Below are positions 1 through 11,370 of a stretch of 64,000 bases of DNA, one piece after another (the stretch's first letter is position 1; each line of letters opens with the position of its first letter). The DNA lies in assembly GCA_026261815.1 (NCBI GenBank), contig JAMPIT010000566.1, positions 26,251,001 through 26,315,000 of the forward strand, written 5' to 3'. Position numbers and translations under genes: made by a program. Under the pieces are notes generated by a model. The model saw nothing but the letters and a program-made list of their open reading frames with translations, was not told where the DNA came from and ran no database searches. This DNA comes from Monarcha castaneiventris obscurior. Taxonomy: Eukaryota > Chordata > Aves > Passeriformes > Monarchidae.

Positions 1-569
1 ATTAAATAATGCTAGAACAATCCTGAAACAAAGCACTACAAAATCTGAGAAATCTTTGATTCAAATTTTAAAAAGGACTGAACATGCTAAAATAAGGAAA
101 TACAGAGTATGCAATACATTTTAGTTGACCTGTAGTTCTGTTCCGAATGTTCTTGACCATTAAGAGTTTTAAATTCCTCAAACTGAAATTATATTAAATC
201 AATTATTTTTGGGTTCCCTCTTCATGATGTCACTATGCAGCACCTTACTGATCTTGTTATTTGTCTTATTTCCTACTAATTCAGGTTTTGGCCCAAGCTT
301 TAATTTTGTTTTATCTGGGAACTTTCTTTTGTCATGAAGGTTACCTGTGCATGCTAAACACACTGGCTACTGTTTGCCATTTTATCCTTCTCAGGGTTGG
401 AATAACTGCTAAAAGTGAGGTTTCCTGAAAGAGATTGTAAAATCAAGAGAAATCAAGAGTACATTGAAAAACTGGGAAAAATTACTCAGATTACACAACC
501 AAATCATGATTCACCAACAATTTTTGTACTTCTGGCCTTTATGCCCTTGGTATAACACATGTATAACAA

Positions 570-600
570 GTGTGTGTGTCTATATATATATATATATATA
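570..600. repeat. TG then TA dinucleotide microsatellite
   Basis: Five TG units are followed, after one C, by ten perfect TA units at 581-600. Such tracts are usually polymorphic in length. Confidence 0.9.
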
Positions 601-3600
601 CATAAAAAATATAAATATTCTGTGCATTTAATTTTCCTCATTTATTATTATTTGTTATCAGTCATTATTATTATTTTAGCCCTGCCTCATCAGAAGGCTG
701 TAGCTGTGACAGACAGTATACAAAAGAAATGCTAATTAAGTACCTTTGGGAGGAGAATTGAATGAAAGAAGTTGATATTAAATATTAATCATAAGAAACA
801 AAGCAGGAAGATTTTTAAAGGTGGAAGCAAACAAGAGTGGATTATGATAATTTGAGATGGCACAGAAGATTAATCTGAACTTTTACACAGAGATCCTTCT
901 CTTTTCCAGAGTCACCTTTTTTATTTAAACTCAAGCTGGAGTTATTTTTGCCTAATTTAAGGAAACTCTGCCTTAATGATAAGAATCTAACTCGAGAAAT
1001 TTAATGTTACACCTGTTTTTCATCCCTTTCCTAAACAATAAGTATAATAATTTGTTTTATTACATTGTGTTTCTGTAAAACTTTTCTATTATTAAAATTC
1101 TCTGTCTTTAGTAAACATTCTTTTCTCTTTCATTCTCTTCTGGTAGCAAAGATGTCTCTGAACTTCTGACACACAACAATGCAGTCCTCATCGAAGGCAT
1201 TGGTGAATTTTAAAAGCCAGGCATTGCCATGCTTGGAGCCTTTCTAACCATTCATCCCAGCATGTGCAATGGGCAAAAATCAGAAAAGCTGCCTGCAATC
1301 AGTTTGAGAAGAGGAGGTATCACAGAACGTGTAAAAAGGCAGGCTGAAAGTCAGAATCCCAACAGCAGGCAGGCTACTTGAATACATTCCCCTTCTCCTT
1401 AATTATAAAGGTGTTTGCCAAGAAGTCTATGTTGCACACTGTTGCCTGACCACAGGTTTCACAAAATGCAGCCCTGCACTCACAAACCTGTCACTACTGC
1501 CCCACCCTGCTTTGTCCAGCTTTTTTAAAAGACTGCTGGCAATGTTAAACCTGTTTGTTGAGGATCAGTTTGCCCTGATGTTTGCCAGACAGTCAGTGCA
1601 ATCCACTGTTTTCCAAGATATCTTGTGTGTAACCAGCCAAGCTGTTTCTACTTGAAAAAGGACAGTAAAGCATAAACAAGCCTAATGTAATGAGATGCAA
1701 AAATAAGAAGTCAGTTAGTAGATTTGAAAACAATGCAAGGAAATAATAAAAACCTGGTTTATTTCAGCTCAGTTTCAGCCTCAGTTTTCTGTTTCAGATT
1801 ATTTGTTTTTTCCATGAATAGGAGGGATCATTATAACATCTCTGACACATTCTCCTAACTATTGAAAGATAATGGTCAAGTCATCTGCCACCTTAAATTA
1901 AAGATACATCCTTCTTTTGAATAGATTTTGTTTCCCCTCCCCGAGCTCTCTTTATAGCGCAAATTTGTTCAGATGTAAATTACAGTTCACCACCAGCCCC
2001 ACCTGTACCCCCTTTTATGCTCACTTACACACCCTTTTAATTAATGTAACTGAAATTTATCATGACATTGTACATTATATACAGTGCTCATTAAAATAAC
2101 TAATAATACTAAAAAAAGCCTTCCATTATATTGATTATTCCAAACTTTTCAAATATCATGATACTACCAATCTCACAATATTACATCTTTCACACACCTA
2201 GAGATACTGGGAGCACAGGAGGGGAAGTGAGACAGGATTCCTGTTTTCTTCCCTGCACTATGAAACTGCTCTGCCGTCAATCAGCTGGGGCTAGGACCCA
2301 GTCCTGGGAGACCTCCCGCGGCAGTGAACACTGCAGGAAAAGTAGGATATTGGTATTGTCTGCTTTTTAAATCACCTTTTTCTGACACACCCTGGTGAGA
2401 GAAGGGAGAGTAAGGCTGTCCCCAGCCACCACATCCTAGCATTCTATATCTAAAGGCAAAGGGTCACACTGGTAGCTCTGCAGGATTAGGAAGAAGCTCT
2501 GGGAGAGTTGAGGAGGGCTGACTGACCCAGGGAGTCACTACAAAAGGACCAAGAATCATTACTGGAGGGTCAGCATTATGCTAACACTCACTCACCCTGG
2601 CATTGCTGCTACTTAGAATCACAATGCTGTCACAGAATCAGCATATTGCTCATCAGAAGGATGAAATGGGTTTAAATAGGGTTTAGGGAATCTGCATTTG
2701 CCTTTTGTGATGCTGATTTTCACAGGAGTACCTCTTTTGTCTCCAGACTGAATGTGATGGCTCTCTGCACTTTGTACCCTGACCCACCCTGACCTGCCAG
2801 CCGGCAGATTTTATGGTACACATCATGACTGCACTACAATTTAGAGGTTTTATAACAAAATATACTTACTACATACAAAGATTTTCTGACCATCCTACAT
2901 TTTGAGTAATGTTGCAGGATGACTGAGAAGGTGGGTTACAGAATATACCAAAAGATGATAGAAACTGAAGCCAGTCCTTTAGTTTCCCCCCATGTTAGAT
3001 TTCAGGTACAGGACTGTCACGTCCACTTTTAGCTACTGTTTTTGTTGTAGCAAGCTTATCTAACAGTTCACGTTCAAAAAATCATGTCTTTCAAAGCAGC
3101 CACTGTTTCTCACTGCTGTCAGTGCCAATAACTGCACCATTGCCTCAGGAAGGATGCATATCCCTTGTTCTCTGGAGGCCCAAACACTAAGACCCATTTG
3201 ACTACCTTGTATTTGAAGCAGAAATTCAGACTGAGACTGGCTCAGTTTATTTCCTTAATGCTCAGTGCATATCCTAATTGCTTGTAGATGAGTCTCAGCT
3301 GATGTGCAGGCTCAGCAAATACTGATGTATTATTTGTGCATATCAGAGAAGATCTGAGTCCACATGGTAATCCCACATGTGGATTCAGGCAAGAATGCCT
3401 GGTCCGCAGTGGGAAGGAATGGGGTGCAGAAGCCTGCTTGGCTACATCTCCCATTTTGCAGTACATTTATATGACTGACGTCAGCAAGATAAATTTCCTG
3501 CTGTCCATTTTTATTACGGATTTAACATCTCACAGAAGAAAAATACATAAGATTTATAGGAAAATTAACTAGAGGAATTCCCTTGCCAGCAGTAAAGATG

Positions 3601-6106
3601 TACAAAATCAGTGTCAAAAAACAGGGGACTCACTTATTCATCAGCTTCTGCTTCTATACATGTCAACACTGAGAGTAATAGTTACAGAATCTCCCAAAAT
3701 GCTCACTGCTAGTAGTGTGGGTGAATGTGGCCCATCAACAGCAGCAAAAACATATTGCTTTAAAACAGAGAAACTAGAGGATGCTGCAAGGAGACAGAGG
3801 AGGATTCCCCTTCAATCTCCCTGGGTCAGATAAAATACTAAAGAACAGTTATGAATAATAATAAAAAAATATAGTTAATTTCAAATGTTTCCAAAAAGAG
3901 CAAAGATACGTCATTTCACTAATTTTTAACTTAAGAAATCAAATGAGCATATATTTCATCTCTAAATTTGAGACAAAGCAAGTCACTAGTAAAAATTTTT
4001 CAAAACCCATTCTAAAATTAATTTTAGAGCAAACTAATGATCACTCCTATTAGCATGGAGTAACAGCAATGCATTCTGTGCCCAGCAGCAGCTGCTATAG
4101 TAATTTTGGAGAAGAAATATTACATTTTTCATGAATAATAAAGACAATGAATTTTTAAGAGTGAAATTCTGACCAGACTGAGTTGTGAAATGTCTCTGCA
4201 CCAGCCACATTATAAATTCATCTTTATTAATGGTATCCAAGTTATCTCACATACCAAACCAGAACTACAACTCACCACTTCAGAATGCACTGTCCAGTCC
4301 ATATAGTTTATGATACTCCAGAAAAAATGAACCACTGGATTTCACTTGGACAACTATATCCCATTGTACTGTTGTGCCCTCTTTTCACTTTCTATACCAC
4401 ATTTTTTTGCATTTCATTAACAGAACTGCAAAACACCTTTCTTAGCTGTCTTTTACACCTATTGAATGCTGTTGATTGCTGAGCACATTTTAAAATATGA
4501 TTAAATAGACAAGAGAAATGAGTGGTAGCAAAAGCCCAACTCCCCCAGCCATACCGGTTTCAGTGGGATTACTGCAGGCTATGGCTAGCTGAGTCTTATG
4601 GATTGAAAACTCATTACTGTTTTGGGGCACTAGCTGTACTTCCAGACCACATCTTCCAGTACAGTTTTGCCTGAAAGGAATCTGCGCTACATACTCCATT
4701 AAACAAGAACAAACACAGTAAATTGATGTGATATTTATTACAAAAGAATATGTCTAATTTGGACAGAAATTCTAATGTAGTTATATTCACTAAAGAGTCA
4801 TGGTTGGATGTTCCACTCAGCAGCAATAGTAGAAAAGCAGCTTTCATGTCTGTGAGTTTAAACTTTGTTGTTGTTTTGGTTTGGGTTTTTTTTTTGAATG
4901 ATGATAATCATTCTTAATGTAGCATTTTTCACCCCAAAGCAAACAGGCCCCGGGAACATTTGGCTAAAAAACATCAGACAGGAACTTGCAGGTCCCCAAA
5001 CTCCCTAAAGACAACAATCACATATTTTCATAGCCCTGGGAAATGACCACAGGCAACAAATTCAGGACTATGTTATCTACTAGTGGAGCTCCCTGCTTCT
5101 GGGGACCTATTTTATCTGTTTCAAGTGCAGGGAATCATTTCCTCCACTTTTCTTTCCTCTGCCTGAGGTATCTTCCCTTTCTGCTTACGTTATTCAGTCT
5201 CAGCGCTTGCTGAACTTTTAATTCTGATTCAGGTGCAGCTCAAGGCCAAGTATAGGCAACACAAAACACTGTTGGTGCCCTACCGCCACAGCAATGAACA
5301 ACCTACATTTCTTCAGTGTAAATGTCAAAAATAGCCTCAAGTATCTGACTTTTACAGAATGTTAAAAATCATACCTAGTATTTTGCTTGGTTTTTAAAGA
5401 AAGATGGAGCTATGGGAACATAGAGGAAGATCTTCATTCCTACACACTCTAGGAGAGTGGAATGAAAGGTTATGAATTTTATTTATAATTTAGTTATAAA
5501 TAATGCCCTGGGCACAGACTTGAAAGGAAGAGCTTTTTCATTCATTTCCTCTAAAGATCTAAATGTGTAGGACTCTACCTCAGTAATAAGCAATGATAGT
5601 TAGAGCAAATGCAAGTAAAATGAAGATTCAGGAGTGCATAAACAAGACATACCAAATAAAATTGACAAAAATTAGGAGAAACTTGTCAACTTCTTTACAT
5701 GATGTGTGTCTGTCTCAGAGTCTCCCCTTTTTATGCTAAGGTGGTTACAAAGAACTGCCATAAAAACTTTTTGCAAAGGGGTTGCCAACAACATTGCATT
5801 ACTTCTTTTCTTAAAACCCTCCCCACCACACAACACTATGGGGATTTCTGGGGACTTCTAAAACTTGGGAGACTCTTACTGCAAGGTTTGGTTCACTTCT
5901 GAGGAGTAAATTACAAATTCCTAAGGTTACTATCAGCTGCACTAAGGATTCAGACAATGCCAGGAAACTAAAAACAGAACCCTAAAGTGTGGTTATGTAT
6001 TTCAAAAGGACATAAACATCATTTCACAAACAGAAAGATGACCTTCTATCTGGTATGACTATGGGTCAACACCATCTCCTTGCTCTAGACACTCCAGTGT
6101 CACTAA

Positions 6107-6111
6107 CAGCA
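6107..6111. repeat. Target-site duplication of solo LTR copy 1, left arm
   Basis: CAGCA sits directly before the LTR and is repeated directly after it at 6587-6591. This fixes both ends of the insertion. Confidence 0.85.
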
Positions 6112-6586
6112 TGTCCTAGGTTACAATAGAGATGTATTCTATTGCCACCAGCTGTGGGCCATTAGCTGTTATCTCCTGCTATGACCCACCCCTGATAACA
6201 GACAATGGCCAGCAAGAAACCACTGCATGACTCATGGACTTACCTCATCCTATTGTGAGATGCTCCGCCCAGGAGGGAGGAGCCAAGCATTCCCACCTGG
6301 ATATAACCTGGCCTTGGAACTGCCTAAGTTAGCCCTGTCTACCGGGTTCCCAGAGGACAAGAGCTACCACTGGACCTTCAGCTGGAGACCAGACCTTCCA
6401 TAGGATCACTGCTCCAACTGAACTGCTTCATCTGGACTGCTACCACCACCCTAACAGGGTGTCAGGTTGTATCTGATTTTGTCAGTGCTTTTTCCTTGTA
6501 TTATTTAACTTATTTTAAATTTTTTTTCCTATTAAATTTTAATCCTGACTTGCAATCTCCCACTGGTTTGTTTTCAAACCAATACA
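6112..6586 (+). mobile_element. Solo LTR of an endogenous retrovirus, copy 1
   Basis: A 475-bp block begins TGTCCTAGG and ends CAATACA. It is flanked by a perfect 5-bp target-site duplication, CAGCA, at 6107-6111 and 6587-6591. Promoter-like parts appear in LTR order: a GC box (CTCCGCCC, about 6263-6270), a TATA box in GGATATAACC (about 6302-6307) and an ATTAAA polyadenylation signal at 6531-6536. This gives plus orientation, antisense to MYO16. No internal retroviral genes or primer-binding site follow, so it is a solo LTR left by recombination. A second copy at 31452-31924 is about 95% identical by eye. A 5-bp duplication suits an ERVL- or ERVK-type element, but the family is not assigned. 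Confidence 0.9.
6531..6536 (+). terminator. LTR polyadenylation signal ATTAAA, copy 1
   Basis: ATTAAA lies about 50 bp before the LTR end, after a T-rich stretch, where the R/U5 boundary of an LTR is expected. It could act as a cryptic poly(A) signal only for plus-strand transcripts. Confidence 0.5.
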
Positions 6587-6974
6587 CAGCAGCATTCCTT
6601 ACTCCAGATTTTGGCTAAAAATGATAACCTAATTTTCAAAGTAACTTGTGTTACATTCTATGGTTCATGTAGGTATGTAAGAGGCCACACATAATCACAG
6701 AATCATAGTCCTTACTTGTTTTGAAATATATTAGTTTATATTGATCTCAAAATAAATTCTGTAGGTTTCTGAGGGTCTATTCTCCACACCTTATTCATTT
6801 CAGTAACAAGCTGTAATAAGTTGTATGCAATACATGCTTGTGTATTGTATTGAGACAATCACTTTAGGATTAGTATTTTGTATTTTACCTAAAGGTAGGT
6901 GAGCAGAACAAGAAAGCTTTTCCCCTGGAACTCTGACTGTGAAAAGGAAAATATTGTACAACATTACTAAGTAC
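6587..6974. other. MYO16 intron between solo LTR and exon
   Basis: Unique AT-rich sequence with no gene or repeat that I can recognise. The minus-strand splice donor of the MYO16 exon lies at its right edge (GT at 6974-6973). Confidence 0.6.
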
Positions 6975-7238
6975 CTTCTTTATCATCATGACGTATGATT
7001 GCATCTTGTATCATATCAGCAAGATTAAAACGAACTCGTTGATTCTTTCCATGTTTCAGCTTCTTCCCGTAGCCCTCCCGTTTCTGGAAAGCTTTTTCTC
7101 GTTCATAATATGCTTTTATTTGGTCACAGCGCATCCGCTTGACCAGCCGCTGCCGCTGGCCGAGGGGGAGGGACTCCAGCAAGCACTGCTCAATTTCCAT
7201 CTCATGCGTCCGGAAAACATTACATAGCTGGAAACAGC
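6975..7238 (-). CDS. MYO16: MYO16 (unconventional myosin XVI) first coding exon, partial gene
   Basis: Minus-strand exon. A 38-nt leader is followed by ATG at 7200-7198 and 75 codons plus one base (phase 1). The peptide starts [20 protein letters not shown] and ends near HDDKE; I recognise it as the conserved N-terminus of vertebrate MYO16, differing from the human protein at scattered positions. Family knowledge: MYO16 is a neuronal myosin with an N-terminal ankyrin domain that binds PP1 catalytic subunits, then a motor domain and a proline-rich tail. Residues 55-58 are RVRF, an RVxF-type PP1-docking motif placed just before the ankyrin repeats, as in MYPT-like PP1 regulators. Residues 16-40 are basic and helix-prone. 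Splice signals fit: a pyrimidine-rich acceptor ending CCAG just above 7238, and a GAAG|GTACTT donor at 6975/6974. The start context is strong (G at -3, G at +4). No ankyrin or motor exons lie to the left, so this is one exon of a much larger gene. High confidence in identity; the exon 5' boundary is inferred. Confidence 0.93.
7201..7238 (-). promoter_or_regulatory. MYO16: MYO16 exon leader with upstream ATGs
   Basis: The 38 bases between the inferred splice acceptor and the start codon contain three out-of-frame ATGs. The one at 7225-7223 is followed at once by TAA, giving a minimal start-stop uORF. The one at 7220-7218 opens a 34-residue frame that overlaps the main coding start and ends with TAA at 7118-7116; the ATG at 7205-7203 lies in that same frame. 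The frame of the main protein is open through the whole leader (reading [12 protein letters not shown] before the first Met), so an upstream exon could extend the N-terminus. Either possibility is inference. Confidence 0.55.
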
Positions 7239-10200
7239 CTGGAAGAAATTAAACACGAGCAAATTTAGATCATGCTTTCAAATGTGCCATGAAACCTCCA
7301 CCAACTATTTTGTTCTTCTAACCGTGTGTAAGTCCGTCATGTAAGCTCCTCCTACTCAACCAAGACTGACTACAGAGAGTCTATGCCATTATCATTTACT
7401 TTTTGAAAACAACACATAACTCATTCCATTAAATCACTGATGCATTTTTAAAAAGCTGGCTAAGTTCACGTGAACAAATGTGAATAGAAAGAAATCTGAA
7501 AGTTCAAGTCTGAGATGGGCAAAATACCTAAATACTTCAAAACAATTCAAGTGGCTTGCATTTGCTTACAAAGAAGAAACTACTATGAAGACTAATGCTA
7601 GTTTGATGCCCGTGCTTCTTTTTTATTAATTTTCATCTTGCTTTAGGTTGGCAAATTTCTGTATTCGGTGAAAAGAAAAATCGTCATATCATCATCTTAA
7701 TGAGTTCCTTAGCTTGCAGTGGGCACTCAGGCAACTACCTCTTAAAAACATCAAAATCATTTCAGATTCCTAACCACATGTATAACTTTTTTTCTATTTT
7801 GAAATTTTTTTTTGTTGTATAGAGCCATCAAAATTGATCCTCCTAATGAAACCGCCAGATACCGAAACCTTCATGCGGAAACCAATCACAAATATGAATC
7901 AGTTGGATCAGTTACTCCTAACATTTCCAGTACTACCTCAAAGTCAGTTTTCTCTTTTGTTTTTATCATTAAGTATGGTACTTTTGTTGATATTGCAATA
8001 ACACTAATGTTCTTTCCAAGTATGTTCTCTTTTCCACTGAGAGCAAAGACCATAGGAGACTGAGTGCTGCTAATTACTTTTCTATGGGCTGTTATGTTAC
8101 AGAAGGAGGCTAGTGGATTGTCAGACAATTTTATTGCCCAAGTCCTTGAAGGTGAATCTGCACCCATTAAAAATGTGCTCACCCACCTGCACTAAGGCCT
8201 TTTGATGCTGTGGCCACAGACCACCCCATCACTTCTGATTCTCATGTTCTACTTTACATATATAAATTTCCTTCATATGGGGCCTATGTGTTAAAATTTG
8301 TAATTTCTAAGGACTGACAGCAGCCCAGATGAGGGAGGTTTTCTCTCCATAATTTGAAGGAAGACCTCTTGAAGGAAATGCAGACTCAATTCATCTTGGA
8401 AAGTTAAGAAATACCAAAATTAAGCATTACTGTGCAACTTTAATTAGACCTTATATTGTCCACCTGTTTTGTGTAGTTACATCATCAAAGGATCCCTATC
8501 TCATTCAGGGCACACCTGAGTAGTGCTGACTAAATGACCACTTTGTTTTCTCCTTGTTGTTTGATGCATATTTAATCTACTGAATACCATTCAGATCCTG
8601 GTCTGAAGGCATAATTAACAATCTCCTGACAGGATTTTGTAAAGCTCACATCACCACAGCACATAAAAATATCACAAATATTTATTTACTTTCATTTAAA
8701 AAAAGGACAACAGAGCATTTTTATCTGTGTTCTCTACAAAGGAAATGAAAAACAATTATTTCCTTTTTAAATCACTGACTTTGGGTGTCCCATTCAAGAA
8801 TTTTATATTTTTTTCTTGAAGTGTTTTGGTTTGCTTTAAAGGTGTAATATTCAATAACCTATTATTTATCACAATTCTGTAATAAAATATTATCAAAATA
8901 ATAGTCTTAGGCCTGCATGCCAGTAACTTCATGAATTCTATGTATAACATTATATATTTTTTCTAAATTATTTGTTATATTATTTCATAAACTGAAGATA
9001 ATACAAATAATATATTACATATTATATATTCTACTAGATAATATATGCATTAACTATAAATTACAAGCCAAGGTCCCAAACAAGACTTCCCAAAACTGAG
9101 GAGCACACATTTATCCAAAAAGTGCCCAGAGTGTCTTGTTGGGAAAATCTATGACAGAAGCAGACACAGAATACAATTCTACAGGTCAGTTACAATTCAG
9201 TCAATTACTTTTAACATAGGCTACTCTCTCCCTATAATTTCTGTTCCTTTCTTAGCATGCCCTTCTAGTTAGAAGAACATGAGTTGTCAAACTAGAAATT
9301 GGAAACAAGTACTGACTTGCATTAAGCCAAAACACAAACCCTTTCTTCTGGCATACCAAATCCAACAACTACTGCTGTATAAAACAAAATTTTCCACTTG
9401 ACATTAAATGATATGTTTCATTTCATAGCAGAAATTATATGTTTTATTTCTTTTATTTCCTGGTTGGAAGACACAAGGAAATTAAAGGGTAGCTCTGTAA
9501 TGCTGCAGAAGATGTAACTTTATTGCTGGCTTCAATCACAGTGTTCAGAGCATTCAGTCACATAGCAGAGATACACTCAGACCATCCTCAGCCTGAGGTA
9601 GTTTGAAACTGCATCTTCTGTCTCTCATGATAGGACTGTGGAATAAGCAACCTTCAAATCTTTTCTATTAGAAGTGTTCTGCTGTGTATAAAATATTCCA
9701 GTAGCCAAGCCTTTAGCCTAGACAGCCCTTTTGGCTTGTAACACCCTAAGCTTATGTCCTAACACTTCTAAATGTGGCTATAGTGCCTGCCAGGAAGGCT
9801 CACAGCCACAGAGGGAAAACCACCTCACTGTGTTAAACCATATTTGCCTGCAGCTGGGAGCCCAACCCTGCTCTGCTCCTTCCTTCTCCTTTATGAAGGG
9901 AAGAAGGAGCAGCCATGCACTTGAGTTCCAACAGGCTGCAACTGAACTCGATGTTTGTATTTTGAAAACTCAGCTGAAGCTGAGAATTGTGGCTGCTGTC
10001 CTAGTCATAGCTGTAAATCTGCACTGTTTGCTAACCAAAGAGTTTAATGGTACCTTTGCTTTTCCTCATGAGCTTAGCTCATGTGCAGCCTCTGTTCTTA
10101 GGAGGAGCTGGTAGTGCTCACTGCCGTATCACAAATGAGACTGATGCAAGCTGTAGGACATCTTTGTCATCACACTGCTCTCCTCATCCAAGGCAAGAAA

Positions 10201-11079
10201 TCAAACAAATCAGCTTAGTGTCTTGATCAAACACAGCACAGAAAAGATGCTCTCACAGGCAGATTCCAGCTTCAGGAAGGATGTTCCTGGCTTAGTGTCC
10301 TTTGCCTCTCCAGTGGGATGACTTTCAGCCTGTACGAGTGTTTGTCTGTTTGCTCTGTGAAGAACAGTGCTTGACTGCCAGAACTGGCCTCACATAGCAG
10401 CTCCCAGTGTGTGGCCGGAGTCAAAATAATTCAGGTCGGTTGAGAAAAGGACTCCTGATCCATTTGGGCACTGGTCTCAGCTGAGAAGTAATGAATTGCA
10501 AATGGCCTTCTCAGCACATCTGGAACCTGATACATCCCAGATGAGATCAGTATCTGACTGCAGGTGTAACAGCTGCAGGTCAGCAGTCTCATTAGATTAA
10601 GCCTGGATTAAAAAACATAGTATAAATGCAGACAAGGCAAGCTCCCTGAATTATTCTTTCAGGTGCTAATCTCTGAGGCATCCGACATTGAGTTGCAGTT
10701 TTAGAACCAGGCAGATCTCTGCTCTGTGGTCCTACTGAGCAGGGGAACTGATGATGGCACAAGAGGCTCTTTTGCATCTTGAGAGAGCTCAACTTAAACA
10801 CAGTATAGACATGTTTCTGGAGGAAATTCTGTGGCTTGCTTAGCACTATATGAAGCAAAAGGTTATTCACTAACACTGGATCAGATAACTTTGTCTACTA
10901 GTCTTGAAAGCCTCTCTTAACGGATTCTACAAGTTGTCTGGGTAAACTGTTTAAGTGCTGCACTGATTTCTATCAAAAATGCCTTGGGTTCTTTTGGTGG
11001 CCATTATCCCTTGTTACTACTGTCACTTTTGAGAAGACTTCAGTTTTGTCATTTCTACTTGTTATCCCAGTAGCCTTCC
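7239..11079. other. Upstream intron or 5' flank of MYO16, no gene recognised
   Basis: The minus-strand acceptor of the MYO16 exon lies at the left edge. The rest is mostly unique AT-rich sequence. A short patch at 7828-7950 has a coding-like look on the plus strand. 8940-9056 is almost pure AT with interleaved TAATAT and ATTATA words. A plus-strand frame of 127 codons at 9731-10114 has no domain, repeat or compositional support and is treated as chance. Confidence 0.55.
8940..9056. repeat. AT-rich low-complexity tract
   Basis: About 115 bp of nearly pure A and T made of short TAATATAT/ATATTA words that are partly self-complementary. No perfect tandem unit is seen. Confidence 0.65.
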
Positions 11080-11370
11080 ATTGCTCTCATTCTACTGCCT
11101 CAACATCCATCTCATACTGGGGGACCAAGACTGAACACATATTTGCAGGTGCAGTTTCACTAGCCCCAGGTAGCAGCAGACAGTAAGTTCCCTCTATCCA
11201 CTGGCCAAACTCCTCTGAGCATAGCCCACTGTGTGGTTTGCCTGATTCATTATCAGCTCGTAGGGCTGGCTTCCGTTCACCTTTGTGTCCACTGTAACCC
11301 CTGAACACTCTTCAGCAGGACTGCAGCTCAAGTCAGCCAGGTCCCAGCCTGTACTGAGGTATGGGGTTAG
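11080..11370 (-). mobile_element. Old CR1 LINE fragment (ORF2 end region)
   Basis: Read on the minus strand this resembles the part of CR1 that encodes the end of the reverse transcriptase, in heavily mutated form. Landmarks in plus-strand order are a CATACTGGGG..GAACAC block, GCAGGTGCAGTTTCACTAG (compare CAGGTGCGGCCTCACCAG of younger copies), then CTTCAGCAGGACTGC and CCAGCCTGTACTGAGGTATG. The better-preserved minus-strand copy at 47921-48625 covers an overlapping part. Both ends are approximate; the 3' terminus is not visible. Confidence 0.65.

Larger units (their letters stand above)
1..6111. other. MYO16 intron, downstream of the first coding exon
   Basis: No supportable gene. The sequence lies downstream of the MYO16 donor on the minus strand, so it is intron that continues off the left edge. 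It holds a short TG/TA microsatellite at 570-600 and AT-rich unique sequence. Open frames at 1917-2370, 3242-3572, 4034-4847 and 5699-5902 are short, lack recognisable domains and look like chance frames. No ankyrin-repeat exon of MYO16 was seen. Confidence 0.7.

Noticed and set aside
9731..10114. Plus-strand 127-codon frame
   Set aside because: No homologous family recognised, and composition is no different from flanking non-coding DNA.
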